Source: a bacterium (GTDB lineage: Bacteria; UBA9089; CG2-30-40-21; SBAY01). Taken from it: a DNA stretch of 16,077 nucleotides. The notes under the pieces are model-generated. The model was not told where the DNA came from. It did no database searches and saw only the letters and a list, made by a program, of their open reading frames with translations. A program made the position numbers and the translations under genes. Shown piece after piece: positions 8,801 through 15,775 of this stretch; the first letter of the stretch is position 1; each line of letters begins with the position of its first letter. Location of the stretch: the NCBI GenBank assembly GCA_040757115.1, contig JBFLYA010000043.1, positions 7,066 through 23,142 of the forward strand, written 5' to 3'.

Positions 8801-11800
8801 ATCGGGGTAACATACACCTTTGCCACTACCTTTCCAATTGGCGGCAAACATTACACCTATTATTTTGAGGCAAAAAATACCAAAGGGATATTTGCTTCAG
8901 GAGAACCAACAAATGAACAGGAAGGACCAATAGTTGAAGGACCTAATTTTAAACCAACACTTTTCTGGTCGCAAAAACAAGGTTTTATTTCAGACGGCAT
9001 TGACCCGAATTTCGGCACGCTCAAAACTGATTTCACTTATCAAATATTATATCAGGATACAAATGGTGACCCACCGGCAATTGGTTATCCAATAGTTTAT
9101 ATCTACAAACAAGCAAACTTAATCGCCACCGCCACGATGAATTTTGTTGACGGAAATTGGGCAAAAGGGGCAAATTACGCTTATTCAACCACACTCCCTC
9201 AAAAAGGTGAATATCAATATCAATTTAAGGTCAAAGATGAGCCGGGAGAAGAGGTAATATTTCCGCCATATTCCTTTGCCACAGGTCCAAAAATTAGCGG
9301 TAGTCCACAATTATGGTGGACTCAAGAGGTAGGATATACTTCTGATGGATTAGAACCCGAGACCGGCACCAAAGGAACGATTTTTACCTACCGTGTGGTC
9401 TATGTTGACGAGGATAACGAACCGCCGGGGGCATTGTTTCCTAAATTACACATCTTAAAGGGTGAGGTAGAAATATTAGCTCCAAAAATGTGGGAAGCAA
9501 ATCCAGCAGATACAAAATATGATGATGGGAAGATTTATAAATATTCTATCTCATTGACCTCGCCAGGAACTTATACTTACCGATTTGAGGCACAGGATAT
9601 CAATGGGCTATTGGCTGTGGGCACCCCGACGATACTTCAGCGGGGTCCAAAGGTTATACCTCTCCCATTTTTAGACTGGGTAGGGGTAGGGCAGTTCACT
9701 TCAGATGGTTTAGACCCGGAGGCAGGCACACCGGGCACTAAATTCACATTCAGGATAAAATATATTGACCTCGATAATCTTCCACCAGGAATTGGCTCAC
9801 CAAAGGTAGTTATCTTTTCAAACCAGCCACCTCATACTTCCTCTGTGATGCAAGCTGAGGATATTTATGATGATAACTATACTGATGGCAAACTGTATGG
9901 TATTTCTATCTTCATCCCCCAGGGAACATATACCTATAAATTTGAGGCAGAAAATATTGAGGGTGGCAAAGCGATTGGTCTGCCAGCACAATGGCAATAT
10001 CCCGGCCCACAGGTAAGTAATGCCCCGCAAGTAATAAATGGTCGGGTTAATCCAGGCACCGGAACCAAAGATACCTTGTTCACCTACATTGGAGAATACA
10101 AAGATATTGATAATGACCCACCGGCAACAGATTATCCAAAAGTTTGTATTCTGAAAAACGGTAAAGAGATTGCGGGAAGCCCATTTAAAATGAATGCCGA
10201 TGGCAATGAATACAAATTTTCTACCTACCTGCCAGCAGGGATAAATTATAGTTATCGATTTATCGCAAAAGATATTTATGGTGTAGAGGGTATGAGCCAG
10301 GATTATGGAGGACCATTTGTAAATAACATCCCTGTTTTACTCTGGGCAGGTGATACAGGATATACCGCAGATGGGCTTGAACCAGAGGTAGGCACGACCG
10401 GGACTATGTTCACTTTTTTAGTTAAATACAAAGATATTGACAACGACCCACCAGGCACAGGCTCTCCAAAGGTGCATATCTTTAAAGCAGACCAAACCAT
10501 TCCCGGAAGCCCTTTTGCAATGACCGCGGTTAATCCTGAGGAACACTATTTTAATGGTAAACGATATAAATTAGTAATTGCCTTTAACGAAAATGGGTCA
10601 TATAGTTACAGATTTGAGGCAGAGGATATGTATGGCAGTCCGGCAATTGGCGAGCCTGTTCAGAGGGTATCATCCGGGCCACAGGTCAGTATTCAACCTT
10701 CTTTAGATTGGCTTGGACTGGAAGACTACATCACCACTGGTGTCAGCCCCAATACCGGCACAATTGGCACAGAATTTGTTTATATGATAAAATATACCGA
10801 CCTGGACAATGACCCACCTGGCACGGATTCTCCAAAGGTAGATATTTTTAAAAATCAGGTTAGAATTGCGGATAGCCCATTTAAGATGGACGAAGTTTAT
10901 CCAGCAGATACGGATTATACAGATGGGAAATGGTATAAATTTACGAAAAAACTACCGTCTTGCGGAACTTATTCTTGTAATTTTATTGCCCGGGATAACA
11001 AAGGCCTTTTTGCCAGCGGCGAACCAACAATTATCAAAGAAGGACCAATAATTACTGGCCAGCCTATTTTAGAATGGACAGGTAAAGTAAATTATATAAC
11101 CGATGGCGTTGACCCGGATCCAGGTCTTACCTCTACCTATTTTACTTATCAGGTGAAATATATTGATATTAATAACTCAGCGCCCCAGCCGGGTTATCCA
11201 AAATTATATATATTAATGGATGGGCAGATATTTTCTCCATATCCATACGGTGTCACAATGTATCGAAAAGAAGGCTATAATTACCAGGAAGGGGTAATTT
11301 ATACGACACCATCGATAAGACTTCCATTTGCCAGCACAAAGTATGGTTACTATTTTGTGGCGAAAAATACGGAGGGACAACTGGCAAAAGGCACACCGAC
11401 TCTTCCTCAAACAGGTCCTACGGTTACTGGCGATAATAATCGACCAATGCTTTTATGGGCAAATCAGTCAGGATATATTTATGATGGTTTAGAACCCGAG
11501 GCAGGCACCTCTGGCACAATATTTACCTATTTAATCATCTATAGAGACTTAAATGGTGATGAGCCTTTTCCCGGCAATCCTCTTCTTCATATCTACAAAG
11601 GAGATATATTCTTCACCTCAACCACGATGAAAAAAGAAAATGGTGATTTTTATAATGGGGCGTTGTATAGTTATTCAACGGTTTTTGAGCAAAACGGCAA
11701 TTACAAATATAAGTTTTCTGCAAAGGATATTTATGGGGTTGATTGTTATCCATCTGCACCAACTAATTTTAAATCAGGACCTAATGTTGGTGCGGCACCT

Positions 11801-14800
11801 AAATTAATGTGGATTGGAACTGGCAGTTTTCAATCAGATGGGCTTGACCCGGAAACCGGCATCGTTTATGAAACAATCTTTACTTATAAAGTCAAGTACC
11901 AGGACGATAAAAATACCCCACCCGCTTCAGGTTATCCCAGAGTCCATATCCTTAAAAAAGGTATGGCGATAGACAATAGCCCTTTTCCAATGACACCAAT
12001 TGAAGGCGGAGATTATCAGACAGGCAAGGGATATCAATTTTTCAAGAGACTTGTTGTGGCAAGTGCAGAATATACTTATTATTTTGAGGCAAAAAATACC
12101 TCTGGAATTTATGCGATTGGAACTCCCACCGTTTCAATAAATAGCCCTGATGTTACCGGAGAACCATTACTTATCTGGTGTGGAGATAAACCTGAATATC
12201 TAACCGATGGATTAGACCCTGAATTTGGGACTGAGGGGACAAGGTTCACCTACCGCGTTTCTTATCGTAATGCTAATAATGACCCACCCGACGCAGATTC
12301 ACCCCGAGTGCATATTTTTAAACAGGGTGTAGAAATACCCAATAGTCCATATTTGCTGGTAGAAGAAAATCCTGCAGATACAGATTATGAAGACGGTAAA
12401 TTATACAATCTTACGCTCACGCTTGTGGTTGGCACATACACCTATAAATTTGCCGCAGAAAGTAATCACGGCATATCGGCTACCGGCACCGCTACATTTA
12501 TTAGACAGGGTCCTCAAGTTACTTTAGCCCCACAGTTAACCTGGGTAAATAAAGAAGGGTATATCACGGATGGACTTCATCCTGAGACAGGCTCGGCCAC
12601 CACACCTTTTGTCTATCGCATCATTTATACGGATAACGAGCCGCCGTCAGCCGGTTATCCTGTCGTTCACATCCTTAAGGCACACAACGAGATAAGCGGA
12701 AGTCCTTTTGTGATGAAACAAACTAATCCGGCTGACCTGATTTATAACGATGGTAAAGAGTATGAGTTCACCGCAACCCTCACCGCGAGTGGCAAGGATT
12801 ATGAATATTTCTTTGAGGCAAAGGATATAGTTGGTATTTCTGCCCAAACATCAAAAATAAATGCACCGGTCGTTACAAATCCCCCAGAATTAAAGTGGGT
12901 AGATGAAGATAATTATCGCACCGATGGACTTCACCCAGAGTTGGGCACCTGGAGCACAGAATTTATTTATAAAGTCCGATACCAGGATGCTAATAATGAT
13001 ATGCCAGCCGCAGGTTTCCCAAAGATTCACATTCTCAAAGGTGGAACTGAGATTTCAGGCGCTCCATTTCCAATGTTAGCCGTAAATCAATATGATACAA
13101 ACTGTGTAGATGGTAAAGATTATTATTTTAAGAAAACCCTGTCCGCCACGGGTAAGGATTACACTTATTTTTTTGAGGCAGAAGATGAATATGGTATCAA
13201 GGCAGAAGGGACGGCAACCACAAAAAAGGATGCACCAGATGTCAGTCGAGAACCAATATTATTATGGACGGGTAATGCGGGATTTATTGAAGATGGCGTT
13301 GAGCCTGAACTCGGCACAACAGGCACTAAATTTACCTACCAGGTCAAATATTTTGACCCGGATAACGACCCACCAACATCAGGTTTTCCAAAACTACATA
13401 TCTATCGGGAGGCGACATTTATTGGTTCATTTACTATGAATCCGGTGAATACGATATATCAATATGAAACTACCTTACCGCTGGGTAATTATTCATATTT
13501 TTTTGAGGCAAGGGATAACTATGGGATTTTAGCCGTGGGGACACCTACTTCACTTAAAAATAAACCCGTTGTTACAGATGCACCAATTTTAGACTGGGTT
13601 GATGAAGAGGGATTTAAAACCGACGGTGTTAAGCCAGATTCCGGTAATACAGACATTAACTTTACCTATAAGATAAAATATATAGATAGCAATAATAACC
13701 CACCTATCACTGGTTATCCAAAGGTAGTTATTTTTAAAAATGTTCTGGTATTGGGCTCATTTACTATGAAAGAGGTAGATGTAGAGGATATAACTTATAC
13801 TGATGGCAAGTTGTATTATTTTAACCTTCAATTTGCAGAAAGTAGTATTGATTACCTATATAAATTTATTGCTAAAGATTCTAATGGGATGGATGCGGTT
13901 GGTAAAATTGAACTTATGAACGGACCACAGGTCAATAATCCACCAGTCCTCGATTGGACAAAAGAAAGTGGGTATGTATCCGATGGAATTGACCCTAATT
14001 TTGGGACAACAAAGGAAAAATATATCTATCGAGTTAAATATACGGATAAAGATAATCATCCACCGTCTGCCGGGTATCCTAAATTATATATCTATTCTCA
14101 AGATGTGCCAATTCAGGATAGTCCGATAACGATGAATCCTGTTGATACTCAGGATGGGACTTATACCGATGGAAAATTGTACACCTTTGAGACTACTTTT
14201 GAAGAAGGCACATATACCTATAAATTTGAGGCAAGAGATATTTATCAAGCAACCGCAACAGGTGTAGCAACAGCCATTCAATTTGGTCCAACGGTAAATG
14301 ATGCCCCAGAACTAATCTGGGTAGATGCCGATGGATTTAGAACAGATGGCGTTGACCCGAACATAGGCTCAACAAATAGTAGATTTACATATAAAGTGCT
14401 CTATAAGGATGTTAAGAATATCCCTCCAGCACCGGGTTATCCTCGGGTGAATCTCTATATGGGAGGAATTTTCATCACGCCATCGTCTTTACTCATAAAG
14501 GAAAATGAAAATGATAACGATTATACAGATGGGGTAATTTACGGGATTTATGATGTTAGATATTCTTATGCCAGTGATGCGTATAGCTATCGCTTTGAGG
14601 CTAAAAACAATAATAATGTCGAGGCAATAGGTGAGGCAACAACGATTCATTCAGGACCTAAAGTTGAAGGGGTGAATTATTCACCATTACTCCTCTGGAC
14701 TGGCGAAAGTGATTATACAGATGGTTGTAATCCCGATTCCGGGGCGCCAGATACCCCTTTTACCTTTCATACGGCATATCTGGATATTAATGTTGACCCA

Positions 14801-15730
14801 CCGGCTCCAGACTATCCCGCTGTCCTTATTTATAAAGACGATAAGCCTTATGGAATCGGAACCTACACAATGGATTATGTCAATGGAAGTTATTTTAAAG
14901 GAGCTACTTATTCCAAAACCATCTTTTTAAATGCTACGGGAACCTATAAATATAAGTTTTATGCTAAGGATAATAAAGGGGAAGAGGCAAGAGGACCATT
15001 TACTATTCTGAGAGTGGGACCAAAGGTCAGTCATACCCCAAAGTTAGAATGGGCTGGACAGACAGGTTTCCAAACCGATGGATTAGAGCCACATGAAGGT
15101 ATTGTTCGAGAGACATATTTTACATTTAAAGTAAAATATAAAGATGAAGATGGCGATGCACCTTTGACTGACTATCCTAAAATTTGTATTCTTAATAATG
15201 ATAAGTTAGTCGGAAAGGCTAAGATGGTCGTTGAATCCGGGAATGATTTCAAGACAGGCAAGATTTATTTTTGTATCTTTAGACTAAATGAGGTAAGTGA
15301 TAAATACGAGTATTACTTTGAGGCAAAGGATGCAATGGGTGTAGTTGCTACAGGGACACCAACCTATGAACATCCAGGTCCAAAGGTGAAAGAAAAACCT
15401 CCTTCTTCCCCACAATTTGACCCATTACAAACCCTTGAGTTTCTTGAGATATTCAACTATCCAAATCCCCATACAGGGAAAACCACGATTTGTGCCAGGA
15501 CTAACTTGAATAATGTGCCAGTAACGATGCAAGTTGAGGTATTCAACATTATTGGCGAACTTATCTGGCAAATAGAAAAAAACATAGTTGTGGATAACGA
15601 CGGCATAGCCCAAATTGAGTGGAATAGCCAAAATGAGCAAATAGCCAGCGGTATTTACATTTATAAACTCAGGCTAAGCTATAACGGTAAAACAATGCAA
15701 AAAATAAACAAGATGGGAATAACACGCTAA
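2885..15730 (+). CDS. Giant (4281-residue) T9SS-type secreted modular surface protein
   Basis: Likely an extracellular stalk or adhesin; ligand unknown. The start at 2885 rests on AAGGA at 2871-2875 (ATG 2876 would add three residues). Residues 1-23 form a signal peptide, MKRLNLF plus a hydrophobic core, with likely cleavage after CEA. Residues 26-1312 are three ~430-residue blocks, each FN3-like, then a carboxypeptidase-regulatory-like sandwich (YGxVF, GAIVY, GYW, LxNLRT), then FN3-like, then an LxW module. Residues 1313 to about 4170 are 24 further tandem LxW modules with consensus LxW..GY..DGL.PE.GT, FTYxVxYxDxDNDPP, GYPKVHI and YxYxFEAKD. A Pro-rich linker (KEKPPSSPQFDP) leads to a sorting domain at ~4186-4281: FNYPNPHTGKTT, VFNIIGELIWQI, ASGIYIYKLRL and the end NKMGITR. 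There is no lipobox, enzymatic motif or membrane anchor beyond these. The frame is uninterrupted over 12.8 kb. It probably has its own promoter at 2572-2600. Confidence 0.9.
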   Translation: MKRLNLFVSISIIFFSLTKLCEASLPKEIRITNVTDSQIIVSWITDVEETCQVNYGLTHATGLTAYDVRGLLTSDDTHYVKITGLNPETIYYFELVSGATVDNNNGMYYQAKTGADIKRSGLDFAYGRVFKSDAVTYATGAIVYFYLKDGNAQDSPGNSALWSSLVDSNGYWSENLINLRTQDGKEFFEYSVDGGDNLILYGEGAKEGTASLTIFTNQDSPAPDMILTSDRIKPSAITTLTVKQVTSNSIFLNWIAPGDDGNSGQASLYDLRWSYAEINEGNFKNATPVPNLPTPLPAGNQQEFEVKGLLPDTLYYFAIKTRDEAGNWSNLSNIVSGKTLPPPTSMLAWTGEYNFVKDALRLDFGTLGTNFVYMVKYIHPGNLAPQKGEPKIILYKETIPIGTYSLTYVNGTFSTGAIYTYSRVFPEKGEYSYKFYCQGADGEPTLLTKGPIVSDIETGVRITNQTDAQFTVSWRTSQSTTGYIKYGTNIADLNKIGDDDRGQSFSGQTHHVTVKGLEPEKIYYFDVVSGGVVDNNSGNHYIAQTGPSVLASGSDLVYGQVFKQGGEVLAKNSIVYLELKDNDGQDSPLSSAIASALVQDNGYWMADLVNFRTLNLSAPFEYSPTDDLLCIFVQGANEGIGSEIVLTANDSPASPVELCLDTVAPASITTLQVIKAGIGSITLKWQATGDDKTIGTATSYDIRYATFTITESSWGLANEVQLEPAPALPGVFQEFVVKNLNTATTYYFGIKAIDEVWNISELSNIAIGSTTPEIKHPPILDWVGEEEYLKDGVYPDTGNNDMKFTFQVKYIDLDNDAPKSGEPKVIIKSFGTYTMNYVKGTYSTGAIYKYTTFLPSPGTYTYRFFATDASGSPTFTMEGPIVTDIPYRETNITDSQFTISWPSTKLEIGTVNYGTNPDSLILSFSDNRVDDTHHIDVTGLTANTLYYYDVVCGGVKDDNQGFHYKVQTGASIIPTPDYQMVYGKVYKQGCFEYADGAIVYIQLQDKDNKGDLGNSAWASVLVRDGEWRYNLVNLRTANHQSFFDDWSGDKDELYLFAEGALEGTDTLTIFPINGTPAEYMELSRDITLPGTTTLIATNTTPFSVTLFWRAAGDDKKLGTATSYDIRYSKGVIDEDTWATANQVIDEPKPLVAGTEQQLMITDLEPDTLYYFGLKSIDEAGNASSISIATATTKPHPPPALKWINEPNYQEDGLEPEKGSVETVYTYYVDYFHTDNLAPAPGFPKLHILADVYTMVADNPADTNYRDGKRYKYIKIFTLPGTYTYSFEAKDTANVLAQGTPTQISSGPVVGVIPVLTWTKEEGYGTDGLEPEIGAPNTTFTYRINYLHSQNIPPAQGYPKVYISGPVNQSFSMQEVDSQDTDYTNGKFYTFSIALTTMGKYYYHFEVKDTNDFLATTQKMTGPIIANAPVLSWVDADGYKTDGVEPNTGNNKTIFTYKVRYCDVDNNPPDLYYPKLYVLRGGEMVYERKMYRIEGNDYVTGIVYCVQLPLIIASDYYSYYFEAKNARGVLAVGTPTNIHPGPLVNGPNYPPRLQWVGKGEYIADGLNPETGTVGTTFTYQIKYSDMNADPPQSGYPLVYLYRGETLSGTKTMSYLYGSFTNGAVFEATYTFKSTGIYKYKFEAKDKKGLPTYISFKIGPLISTAPTLERGTVTPAVGTINLTTFTYKVTYKDADNDPPNALYPVVHIFKDSKEIIGSPCRMEPENPADITYNDGKVYKFTRIFDQAGSFTYQFEAYDCFGVKATAPPMAPGPIVRSAPTLNWTYEPGYLNDGLEPEGGTIQTIFTYRVNYTDLDNQPPLSNYPVVHILKGGYEILNSPFVLEEVDTLDTIYKDGKLFTLSYSFSGIGTYSYYFEAYDSLNIKGEGPATGTKTGPSIIEGPILKWANEEGYINDGINPSTGTRYVTNFTYKVTYQDPTGYPPATGYPRVHIFRGGNPEHIGGQQMFIKVGDDYKIGVTYTFATTFPIGGKHYTYYFEAKNTKGIFASGEPTNEQEGPIVEGPNFKPTLFWSQKQGFISDGIDPNFGTLKTDFTYQILYQDTNGDPPAIGYPIVYIYKQANLIATATMNFVDGNWAKGANYAYSTTLPQKGEYQYQFKVKDEPGEEVIFPPYSFATGPKISGSPQLWWTQEVGYTSDGLEPETGTKGTIFTYRVVYVDEDNEPPGALFPKLHILKGEVEILAPKMWEANPADTKYDDGKIYKYSISLTSPGTYTYRFEAQDINGLLAVGTPTILQRGPKVIPLPFLDWVGVGQFTSDGLDPEAGTPGTKFTFRIKYIDLDNLPPGIGSPKVVIFSNQPPHTSSVMQAEDIYDDNYTDGKLYGISIFIPQGTYTYKFEAENIEGGKAIGLPAQWQYPGPQVSNAPQVINGRVNPGTGTKDTLFTYIGEYKDIDNDPPATDYPKVCILKNGKEIAGSPFKMNADGNEYKFSTYLPAGINYSYRFIAKDIYGVEGMSQDYGGPFVNNIPVLLWAGDTGYTADGLEPEVGTTGTMFTFLVKYKDIDNDPPGTGSPKVHIFKADQTIPGSPFAMTAVNPEEHYFNGKRYKLVIAFNENGSYSYRFEAEDMYGSPAIGEPVQRVSSGPQVSIQPSLDWLGLEDYITTGVSPNTGTIGTEFVYMIKYTDLDNDPPGTDSPKVDIFKNQVRIADSPFKMDEVYPADTDYTDGKWYKFTKKLPSCGTYSCNFIARDNKGLFASGEPTIIKEGPIITGQPILEWTGKVNYITDGVDPDPGLTSTYFTYQVKYIDINNSAPQPGYPKLYILMDGQIFSPYPYGVTMYRKEGYNYQEGVIYTTPSIRLPFASTKYGYYFVAKNTEGQLAKGTPTLPQTGPTVTGDNNRPMLLWANQSGYIYDGLEPEAGTSGTIFTYLIIYRDLNGDEPFPGNPLLHIYKGDIFFTSTTMKKENGDFYNGALYSYSTVFEQNGNYKYKFSAKDIYGVDCYPSAPTNFKSGPNVGAAPKLMWIGTGSFQSDGLDPETGIVYETIFTYKVKYQDDKNTPPASGYPRVHILKKGMAIDNSPFPMTPIEGGDYQTGKGYQFFKRLVVASAEYTYYFEAKNTSGIYAIGTPTVSINSPDVTGEPLLIWCGDKPEYLTDGLDPEFGTEGTRFTYRVSYRNANNDPPDADSPRVHIFKQGVEIPNSPYLLVEENPADTDYEDGKLYNLTLTLVVGTYTYKFAAESNHGISATGTATFIRQGPQVTLAPQLTWVNKEGYITDGLHPETGSATTPFVYRIIYTDNEPPSAGYPVVHILKAHNEISGSPFVMKQTNPADLIYNDGKEYEFTATLTASGKDYEYFFEAKDIVGISAQTSKINAPVVTNPPELKWVDEDNYRTDGLHPELGTWSTEFIYKVRYQDANNDMPAAGFPKIHILKGGTEISGAPFPMLAVNQYDTNCVDGKDYYFKKTLSATGKDYTYFFEAEDEYGIKAEGTATTKKDAPDVSREPILLWTGNAGFIEDGVEPELGTTGTKFTYQVKYFDPDNDPPTSGFPKLHIYREATFIGSFTMNPVNTIYQYETTLPLGNYSYFFEARDNYGILAVGTPTSLKNKPVVTDAPILDWVDEEGFKTDGVKPDSGNTDINFTYKIKYIDSNNNPPITGYPKVVIFKNVLVLGSFTMKEVDVEDITYTDGKLYYFNLQFAESSIDYLYKFIAKDSNGMDAVGKIELMNGPQVNNPPVLDWTKESGYVSDGIDPNFGTTKEKYIYRVKYTDKDNHPPSAGYPKLYIYSQDVPIQDSPITMNPVDTQDGTYTDGKLYTFETTFEEGTYTYKFEARDIYQATATGVATAIQFGPTVNDAPELIWVDADGFRTDGVDPNIGSTNSRFTYKVLYKDVKNIPPAPGYPRVNLYMGGIFITPSSLLIKENENDNDYTDGVIYGIYDVRYSYASDAYSYRFEAKNNNNVEAIGEATTIHSGPKVEGVNYSPLLLWTGESDYTDGCNPDSGAPDTPFTFHTAYLDINVDPPAPDYPAVLIYKDDKPYGIGTYTMDYVNGSYFKGATYSKTIFLNATGTYKYKFYAKDNKGEEARGPFTILRVGPKVSHTPKLEWAGQTGFQTDGLEPHEGIVRETYFTFKVKYKDEDGDAPLTDYPKICILNNDKLVGKAKMVVESGNDFKTGKIYFCIFRLNEVSDKYEYYFEAKDAMGVVATGTPTYEHPGPKVKEKPPSSPQFDPLQTLEFLEIFNYPNPHTGKTTICARTNLNNVPVTMQVEVFNIIGELIWQIEKNIVVDNDGIAQIEWNSQNEQIASGIYIYKLRLSYNGKTMQKINKMGITR
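2959..6815 (+). repeat. Three tandem ~430-residue four-domain blocks in the giant protein
   Basis: Block 1 is nt 2959-4261, block 2 is 4262-~5539 and block 3 is ~5540-6815. In block 1 the order is FN3-like (2959-~3235), carboxypeptidase-regulatory-like (~3258-3565), FN3-like (3581-~3905), LxW module (~3912-4257). The same order recurs in blocks 2 and 3. The first FN3 begins ITN.TDSQ..VSW and ends with a VxGGVxDNNxGxHY segment. The second holds a GDD..xGTATSYDIRY segment and YYFGIKxIDE. Protein similarity between blocks is clear but well below identity, so the duplication is old. Confidence 0.85.
6821..15395 (+). repeat. Array of 24 tandem LxW modules in the giant protein (27 counting those in the blocks)
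   Basis: Taking the Pro of PxLxW as the first residue, and counting modules 1-3 in the blocks, modules 4-27 start at 6821, 7166, 7532, 7874, 8213, 8579, 8954, 9305, 9665, 10025, 10331, 10697, 11063, 11444, 11798, 12164, 12530, 12884, 13253, 13583, 13943, 14306, 14684 and 15038. Spacing between starts is 306-381 bp (102-127 residues), always in frame. The conserved core is a Trp near the start, DGLxPExGT, FTYxVxY, an acidic turn before PP, GYPKVHI, and YxYxFEAKD. The fold is predicted all-beta, like Ig/PKD/cadherin-type domains; I do not recognise an exact named family. Modules 7 and 13 are short at the front. Confidence 0.9.
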
Positions 15731-15741
15731 AAATAACCAAC

Positions 15742-15768
15742 CACAGAGACTTAAAAAAAGTCTGTGTG
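15742..15768. terminator. Hairpin between convergent genes
   Basis: CACAGAGACT (15742-15751) pairs with AGTCTGTGTG (15759-15768), 9 of 10 bases matching, around TAAAAAA. It begins 11 bp after the giant gene's stop and ends 7 bp before the opposing gene's stop at 15776. The plus strand has no real T-tract after the stem; on the minus strand T-rich sequence lies in the loop and after the stem. It may be a bidirectional terminator. Its CCACAGAGAC start also resembles the arms of the repeat family seen at 1659-2519. Confidence 0.45.
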
Positions 15769-15775
15769 AAGATAT

